Notes under the pieces: model-generated | Told to the model about the DNA's origin: nothing | Seen by the model: the letters and a program-made list of their open reading frames with translations, nothing else | Database searches by the model: none | NCBI GenBank assembly: GCA_002383415.1 | Contig: DFYU01000109.1 | Coordinates: 1 to 10,603, forward strand | Length of the DNA stretch: 10,603 bases | DNA from: Geobacter sp. UBA4074 | GTDB taxonomy: Bacteria; Desulfobacterota; Desulfuromonadia; Geobacterales; Pseudopelobacteraceae | Direction of reading: 5' to 3' | Shown here: one piece after another, positions 6,156 to 10,603 of the stretch | Layout: each line of letters starts with the position of its first letter | How positions within the stretch are numbered: the first letter of the stretch is position 1 | Position numbers and translations under genes: made by a program

Positions 6156-6899
6156 TCAGCGCTCCCATATTTCTTTTTTGTCCTTGCCCAGGTAGGCCCG
6201 CTTGACCTCGGCGTTCTCCAGCAGCTCGTCGGCTGGTCCTTCCAGGATCACCTTGCCGGTCTCCAGCACATAGCCCCGGTCAGCCAGCCTCAGTGCGGCC
6301 TTGGCGTTCTGCTCCACCAGCAGGATGGTAACCCCCCGTTCGTCCCGCAGCTGCTGCAGCACCCGGAAGATTTCCTGCACCACCAGGGGCGCCAGGCCCA
6401 TGGAGGGTTCATCCAAGAGCAGCAGTTTGGGACGGGCCATCAGGGCTCGGCCGATGGCCAGCATCTGCTGCTCACCGCCGGACATGGTGCCGGCCGCCTG
6501 CTTGCGACGTTCTTCCAGACGTGGAAACAGCTGGAAGATTTCCTGCATATCTTTATGGATGTCTGCCTTGGCATCCCGGGACCGGTAACGCAGGTAGGCA
6601 CCCAGTTCCAGGTTTTCCTCCACGGTCATCGGCTTGAAGACCTGGCGCCCCTCCGGCACCTGGGAAACTCCCAACTTAACGATCCGGTCCGGGGCCAGGG
6701 CCTTGATCTCCTGTTTCTGAAACAACAGATCGCCGCCGCTGGCCGGAGTGACAGCGGAGATAGTGTTGAGGATGGTGGTCTTGCCGGCGCCGTTGGCGCC
6801 GATCAGGGTTACGATCTCCCCTTGGGCCAGATGCAAGGAGACGTTCTTCAGGGCATGGACCTTACCGTAGTAGGTGTTGACATTTTTAAGTCTTAGCAT
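6156..6899 (-). CDS. livF: Branched-chain amino acid ABC transporter ATP-binding protein LivF
   Basis: One of two ATPases that drive the LivHM permease at the inner face of the membrane. The 247 residues carry Walker A GANGAGKT (34-41), a Q-loop region around SQVPEGRQVFKPMTVEENL (about 79-97), which is typical of LivF, the ABC signature MSGGEQQ (139-145) and Walker B LLLLDEP (159-165). The switch position shows VEQN instead of the usual VEHD, a normal LivF feature. LivF is the shorter partner that lacks the C-terminal extension typical of LivG. The ATG shares one base with the livG stop (TGATG), so the two ATPases should be made in coupled amounts. pyrF follows after one base. The exact substrate is set by the binding protein, so leucine/isoleucine/valine is only the family default. 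Confidence 0.95.
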   Translation of the reverse strand: MLRLKNVNTYYGKVHALKNVSLHLAQGEIVTLIGANGAGKTTILNTISAVTPASGGDLLFQKQEIKALAPDRIVKLGVSQVPEGRQVFKPMTVEENLELGAYLRYRSRDAKADIHKDMQEIFQLFPRLEERRKQAAGTMSGGEQQMLAIGRALMARPKLLLLDEPSMGLAPLVVQEIFRVLQQLRDERGVTILLVEQNAKAALRLADRGYVLETGKVILEGPADELLENAEVKRAYLGKDKKEIWER

Positions 6900-7654
6900 C
6901 AGTCATCGTCTCCAAGGTAGGCGGCAATCACCTCGGGATTATCCTGTATCTCGCGCGGCGTCCCCTCGGCCAGTTTCTGACCTAAATTGAGCACCACGAT
7001 CCGGTCGCAGATATCCATCACCAACTCCATATCATGCTCCACCAGCACCACGGTCACGCCCAGTTCACGAATCTTGCGGATCAGTTCCGCCAGACCGACG
7101 GTCTCCTGGGAGTTCAGCCCGGCGGCCGGCTCATCCATCAGCATCATGCGCGGCTTGCAGGCCATGGCCCGGGCGATCTCCAGCATCCGGCCCCTGCCAA
7201 AAGGCAGGTTGGCGGCGGTTACCTCGGCCAGATCGGCAATGCCGACAAACTCCAGCCACTGCAGCGCCTCTTCGCGGATACGACGTTCTTCCTTGAGTGC
7301 CCAGGGCATCTTGAACGAGCAGGCAAACAGGCCACTGGAACTTCTGCTGTGCAGCCCCACCATCACGTTTTCCAGCACGGTCATCTTGCCGAACAGTTCA
7401 ATATTCTGGAAGGTACGCACCATCCCCAGGCTTGCCAGCCGTTCAGCCGGAATTCCGCTGATATCCTGCCCCTCGAAGATCACCCGACCGCTGGTCTGCT
7501 GGTAGATGCCGGTGACGATGTTGAACAGGGTGGTCTTACCGGCGCCATTGGGACCGATCACACCGGTGATCTCGTCGGCCCGGATGGAGAACGAGACATC
7601 GTTCAAGGCGGTGACGCCACCAAAGATCTGGGTGATGCCCTGCAACTCAAGCAT
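6899..7654 (-). CDS. livG: Branched-chain amino acid ABC transporter ATP-binding protein LivG
   Basis: The second ATPase of the transporter. The 251 residues have Walker A GPNGAGKT (34-41), the MVRTFQNIELFGKMTVLENV segment (about 78-97) diagnostic for LivG, Walker B MMLMDEP (170-176), the LivG-type AAGLN, the switch histidine H207 in VEHDM, and the C-terminal EGTPREIQDNPEVIAAYLG (about 230-248). The signature region reads LPFGRGRMLEIARAM, while relatives usually have a glutamine-containing form such as LPYGQQRRLEIARA; this is a divergence, probably harmless. I chose the ATG at 7654 because the LivG family begins MLEL-type and a GGGGGA site lies just upstream. A TTG at 7684 would add ten residues of unlikely sequence. 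It overlaps the end of livM by 8 nt. Confidence 0.95.
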   Translation of the reverse strand: MLELQGITQIFGGVTALNDVSFSIRADEITGVIGPNGAGKTTLFNIVTGIYQQTSGRVIFEGQDISGIPAERLASLGMVRTFQNIELFGKMTVLENVMVGLHSRSSSGLFACSFKMPWALKEERRIREEALQWLEFVGIADLAEVTAANLPFGRGRMLEIARAMACKPRMMLMDEPAAGLNSQETVGLAELIRKIRELGVTVVLVEHDMELVMDICDRIVVLNLGQKLAEGTPREIQDNPEVIAAYLGDDD

Positions 7655-8612
7655 GGCTGTCCCCCTTCCCCTTCCGCAGGCCAACCAGCTTGCGGAACAG
7701 GTCAGGAATCCCCTGTACCAGGCCGCCCGGCATGAAGATGGTCATCACCATCAGCAGACCGCCGTAAAAGACAATATCGTAGTCATGCATGAAACGCAGA
7801 AACTCCGGCAACAGCGTCAGCAACAGCGCCCCCAGGAATGAGCCGTAGATGCTGCCCAGACCGCCGATTACCACCATGGTCAACAGCTCCACCGAGATGT
7901 TGAAGCCGAAGGAGGGCGGCGCGATAAAGGTCATCACATGGGCGTAGAGCGAACCGGCGATGGCAGAGATCATGGCCGACAGGGCGAAGATCTGCACCTT
8001 GAGCAGCCGGGCATTGACCCCCACCACCCGGGCGGCAACCTCGGCGTCGTGGATGGCACGCAAGGCCCGCCCGATGCGTGAGTTGGCCAGGTTGACCGAC
8101 AGCAGCACGCAGCCCAGCACAAAACACCAGACCAGGTAGTAATTCTTCAGGTCGCTGTCAAAGATCAGCTGGCCCAACTGCAGGTTGGGGATGCCGGAAA
8201 AACCGGAGGGGCCGCTGGTCACCTCGACCCATTCGTTGAAGACGATGAAGATGATGATCCCCAAGCCCAGGGTGGCCATGGCCAGATAGTGCCCTTTCAG
8301 CTTGAGGATCGGGAAGCCGATCATAAAGGCCAGGCCGCCCACCACGATGGCGGCAACCAGCATGGTAAACCATGGATTCCAGCCATAGGTGGTGGTCAGC
8401 ACACCGGACAGGTAGGCCCCCAACCCGAAAAAGGCGGCATGGCCCAGGGATATCTGGCCGGCATAGCCCAACAGCAGGTTCAGGGCCACCGCCAGCATGG
8501 TGTGGATACCGACAAAGACCAGCACGTTCAACAGGTAGCTGTCAAGGAAGGCAAGCGGCGCCAGCAGCACGCAGACAGCAAAGATCGAGTATTTCAGCAG
8601 CTCACGTTTCAC
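7647..8612 (-). CDS. livM: Branched-chain amino acid ABC transporter permease LivM
   Basis: Inner-membrane permease pairing with LivH to form the channel. The 321 residues are mostly hydrophobic, with about eight to ten likely membrane segments. The family motif GYAGQISLGHAAFFGLGAYL is at 49-68. The cytoplasmic coupling loop RIGRALRAIHDAEVAARVVGVN is at 179-200. The late motif VVIGGLGSIYGSFLGALL is at 247-264. The C-terminus is short and basic (FRKLVGLRKGKGDSHA). The length is typical for LivM proteins without the long N-terminal extension of the E. coli form. The ATG lies 4 nt after the livH stop; the 3' end overlaps livG by 8 nt. No defect is visible. Confidence 0.95.
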   Translation of the reverse strand: MKRELLKYSIFAVCVLLAPLAFLDSYLLNVLVFVGIHTMLAVALNLLLGYAGQISLGHAAFFGLGAYLSGVLTTTYGWNPWFTMLVAAIVVGGLAFMIGFPILKLKGHYLAMATLGLGIIIFIVFNEWVEVTSGPSGFSGIPNLQLGQLIFDSDLKNYYLVWCFVLGCVLLSVNLANSRIGRALRAIHDAEVAARVVGVNARLLKVQIFALSAMISAIAGSLYAHVMTFIAPPSFGFNISVELLTMVVIGGLGSIYGSFLGALLLTLLPEFLRFMHDYDIVFYGGLLMVMTIFMPGGLVQGIPDLFRKLVGLRKGKGDSHA

Positions 8613-8616
8613 GCCG

Positions 8617-9501
8617 TTACACCCGTTCGCTTTCCGGCTTGCCGAACAGCCCCTGGGGTCGCAGGAACAGGATCAGCAGCAGGATCACAAAGGCGATGGC
8701 GTCCTTGTAACCGGAGGAGATCAGTCCGGCCCCCAGCGATTCAAGCACCCCCAGAACCAGACCCCCAATCACGGTGGAAAGGCCACTGGACATGCCACCG
8801 ATGATGGCGGCGCAAAACCCTTTCAGACCCAGCATGATCCCCACATCGTAGGCGGTCATGGTCAACGGCGCCACGATGATCCCGGCCAGTGCCCCCATGG
8901 CGGCGCTGATCACAAAGGAGAGCAATACCATCCGCCGCACGTCGATCCCCACCAGCCCGGCGGCGCGGGGGTTATAGGAGCAGGCCCGCATCGCTTTGCC
9001 GCTGATGGTGTGGCTGAAGAACCATTTGTTAAGCCCGATCAGCACCACCGTGATGCAAAAAATCCAGAGATGTTGGGGCAACAGGGTGGCGCCGGCCAGC
9101 ATGATCGGCTCGTCGCCGGTAAAGGATGGCAGGCTGTGGGTATCCTTACCCCAGATCAGCATGGCCAGACCACGGATCAGGATCGCACCACCGATGGTGA
9201 TGATTACCAGGGAGATCGGTGAGGCCTTACGCAAGGGTCTGATGGCCAGCCGCTCGAACAGCAGCCCCACCAGGGCAGCCAGCAGCACTGCCAGCGGGAT
9301 GGCAATCCACAGCGGCAGCTGCAGCACTGACAGCAGAAACAGGGTCAGCATCCCGCCCAGCATCACGAACTCCCCCTGGGCAAAATTGATGATGCCGGTG
9401 GCGTTATAGATGATGGAAAAACCGATCCCGATCAGGGCGTAGATCGCCCCGGTGGAAAGCCCCGACAGCAGGTATTGTAACAGTTGAGTACCTAATTCCA
9501 T
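8617..9501 (-). CDS. livH: Branched-chain amino acid ABC transporter permease LivH
   Basis: The first of two inner-membrane permeases. The 294 residues contain about eight likely membrane segments and the LivH hallmarks: LSTGAIYALIGIGFSIIYNA (15-34), TGIINFAQGEFVMLGGML (35-52), the cytoplasmic coupling loop SGKAMRACSYNPRAAGLVGI (167-186) and KGFCAAIIGGMSSGLSTVIG (227-246). The C-terminus LFLRPQGLFGKPESERV is typical. The ATG at 9501 starts MELGTQLLQYLLSG, as in homologues, but no strong Shine-Dalgarno stands at normal distance (an AAAGG lies about 14 nt away or more). Translation may therefore be weak or depend on upstream structure. A hairpin precedes it in the 94-nt gap after livK. livM follows after 4 nt. 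Confidence 0.95.
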   Translation of the reverse strand: MELGTQLLQYLLSGLSTGAIYALIGIGFSIIYNATGIINFAQGEFVMLGGMLTLFLLSVLQLPLWIAIPLAVLLAALVGLLFERLAIRPLRKASPISLVIITIGGAILIRGLAMLIWGKDTHSLPSFTGDEPIMLAGATLLPQHLWIFCITVVLIGLNKWFFSHTISGKAMRACSYNPRAAGLVGIDVRRMVLLSFVISAAMGALAGIIVAPLTMTAYDVGIMLGLKGFCAAIIGGMSSGLSTVIGGLVLGVLESLGAGLISSGYKDAIAFVILLLILFLRPQGLFGKPESERV

Positions 9502-9526
9502 GCGTTTTCAGTGCAACCTTTGAATA

Positions 9527-9556
9527 CGGAAAGACAGGCGGATGCCTGCCTTTCCG
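9527..9556 (-). terminator. Strong hairpin in the livK-livH gap, likely mRNA stabiliser or partial terminator
   Basis: On the minus strand CGGAAAGGCAGGC (9556-9544) and GCCTGTCTTTCCG (9539-9527) form a 13-bp stem with one G-U pair and a 4-nt loop ATCC. It can extend by two A-T pairs past a bulged C. The following bases are TATTCAAAGG, without a clear U-run, so a classical terminator is not well supported. In other binding-protein transporter operons such hairpins after the binding-protein gene protect its mRNA 3' end and make that protein more abundant than the permeases; the same role is inferred here. Confidence 0.7.
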
Positions 9557-9595
9557 GTAATGAACCTGCCAGTACAACAGATAAGAGGGCTGTTT

Positions 9596-10603
9596 CTACT
9601 TTGCCAGACTCCAGTCCCTGTTCTTGATTTCCACCATCACAAAGGCCTCCTTGTTCAGACCGGCATGGTCACCGGCCGAATAGGTGAAGGTACCGCCGAT
9701 GCCGTGAAAATTACGGGTATTTTCAAGTCCATCACGAATCGACTCAGCGGTAGTGGCGCCACGCTCGATGGCCGCCTTGAGCAGCATGACCGCGTCCCAG
9801 GCGTGGCCACCGAAGTGGTCACCTTCCTGTTTGTAGTGATTCTGGTAGTCCTTGACAAAGGCCAGCAACGAGGCCTTTTGCGGATCTTTCTTGGACAGCG
9901 CGTCGGCCACGATCACCTTGCCGGAAGGCAACCTGACCCCTTCGGCCGCATCACCAGCCAAGGCGATGAATTTCTTGGAAGAGACGCCGTGACTCATGTA
10001 AAGCGGCAGCTTCAGGCCCAGCTGCCGGGCGTTTTTAGCAATCACCGCCGGACCGGGGTTGGTGCCCCAGACGATCAGCACCTGGGCCTGGGAGGCCCGG
10101 ATCTTGGTCAGCTGGGACGTCATGTCGGTGTCCTTGGGGCCGTAGGTGTCGTCCACCACAATCTGCATGCCGAATCGCGGGGCCAGCGCCTTCAACTGCT
10201 CACGGCCCGATGCGCCAAAACCGTCAGATACAGTCAGCAGGGCCACCCGATTCTGCCTCTGCCGCTTGAGGTAGTCATAGATCCGCTCCACGGCCAGTGC
10301 GTCGTTCTGGGCGGTCTTGAAGACATAGCGCTTGACCGGGTCGGTGATCTTGCTGCCGGCCGCACAGGAGATCAACGGGATGCGGGCCTTCTCCACCACC
10401 GGAATCACCGCCATGGTCTCACCGGTGGTGCTGGGTCCGATAATCGCCACCACCTTGTCATCCCGGATTAGTTTGGTGGCCATCTGCACCGCCTTGGTGG
10501 CGTCGCCGGCGGTATCGTACACAATCAGTTCCAGCTTCTGGCCCTTGATGCCGCCGGACTTGTTGATCCCATCCACCACCATCTTGGCGGTGTTGCGTTC
10601 CGG
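9596..10603 (-). CDS. livK: Branched-chain amino acid ABC transporter substrate-binding protein, 5' end outside window
   Basis: Periplasmic binding protein of the Leu/Ile/Val (Peripla_BP_6) type that captures the substrate and hands it to LivH/LivM. The last 335 residues are visible; the frame is still open at the right edge (reading PERNTAK before MVVDGINKSGG), so the signal peptide and the first few dozen residues are missing. Visible family features are NKSGGIKGQKLELIVYD, the ligand-site region IIGPSTTGETMAVIPVVEKA, IPLIS, the domain-2 start RVALLTVSDGFGASG, and the late HAWDAVMLLKAAIERG and GGTFTYSAGDHAG. The length fits a mature protein of about 370-380 residues. The TAG stop is 94 nt before livH. 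The ligand cannot be told from sequence: members of this family also bind aromatic or other amino acids, amides and small acids. Confidence 0.93.
   Translation of the reverse strand, partial: PERNTAKMVVDGINKSGGIKGQKLELIVYDTAGDATKAVQMATKLIRDDKVVAIIGPSTTGETMAVIPVVEKARIPLISCAAGSKITDPVKRYVFKTAQNDALAVERIYDYLKRQRQNRVALLTVSDGFGASGREQLKALAPRFGMQIVVDDTYGPKDTDMTSQLTKIRASQAQVLIVWGTNPGPAVIAKNARQLGLKLPLYMSHGVSSKKFIALAGDAAEGVRLPSGKVIVADALSKKDPQKASLLAFVKDYQNHYKQEGDHFGGHAWDAVMLLKAAIERGATTAESIRDGLENTRNFHGIGGTFTYSAGDHAGLNKEAFVMVEIKNRDWSLAK

Noticed and set aside
7655..7684. Ten-residue N-terminal extension of LivG from a TTG start at 7684
   Set aside because: The family starts at the ATG at 7654, which has a GGGGGA site at good spacing; the added residues (ACGRGRGT) do not look like protein-family sequence.

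Overview
The window reads as ordinary bacterial chromosome, GC-rich, with every convincing gene on the minus strand, so transcription runs from high to low coordinates. The gene set and protein style suggest a deltaproteobacterium of the Geobacter/Pelobacter type (Desulfuromonadota). The signs are a LivK-H-M-G-F branched-chain amino acid transporter of the kind common there, and a thrS-infC-rpmI-rplT block next to a tRNA-Val. This placement is an inference from protein resemblance; no 16S or other decisive marker is present. No mobile element, CRISPR array, phage gene or transfer signature was seen.

Block 1 (10603 down to 3253) is a tightly packed operon-like run. In transcription order it holds a periplasmic branched-chain amino acid binding protein (5' end outside the window), two permeases (livH, livM), two ATPases (livG, livF), orotidine 5'-phosphate decarboxylase (pyrF), and two 23S rRNA methyltransferases (rlmB and an rlmD-like gene). 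From livH onward junctions are +4 nt, -8 nt, -1 nt, +1 nt, -4 nt and -4 nt, so translational coupling is likely through to the last gene. The one real gap, 94 nt between livK and livH, holds a strong hairpin.

Block 2 (3256 down to 3078) is a short control region. A sigma-70-like promoter, whose -35 box contains the rlmD stop codon, precedes a tRNA-Val(GAC) gene with encoded CCA. A hairpin with a U-rich tail then sits between the tRNA and the thrS ribosome binding site.

Block 3 (3077 down to 1) is the classic translation operon thrS-infC-rpmI-rplT: threonyl-tRNA synthetase, initiation factor IF3, ribosomal proteins L35 and L20 (L20 cut by the window edge). infC has no ATG/GTG/TTG start at its true N-terminus. 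The reading frame and a perfect Shine-Dalgarno point to AUA, in line with the known use of rare start codons for IF3 autoregulation. The rpmI-rplT gap carries a tandem 12-bp repeat with a palindromic core.

No stretch longer than 300 bases lacks a gene. The window holds well-known families; I found no undescribed multi-gene system. The points worth a second look are regulatory (the AUA start, the terminator in front of thrS, the repeat before rplT), the coupling of amino acid uptake to rRNA methylation genes, and an active-site variation in the RlmD-like enzyme.
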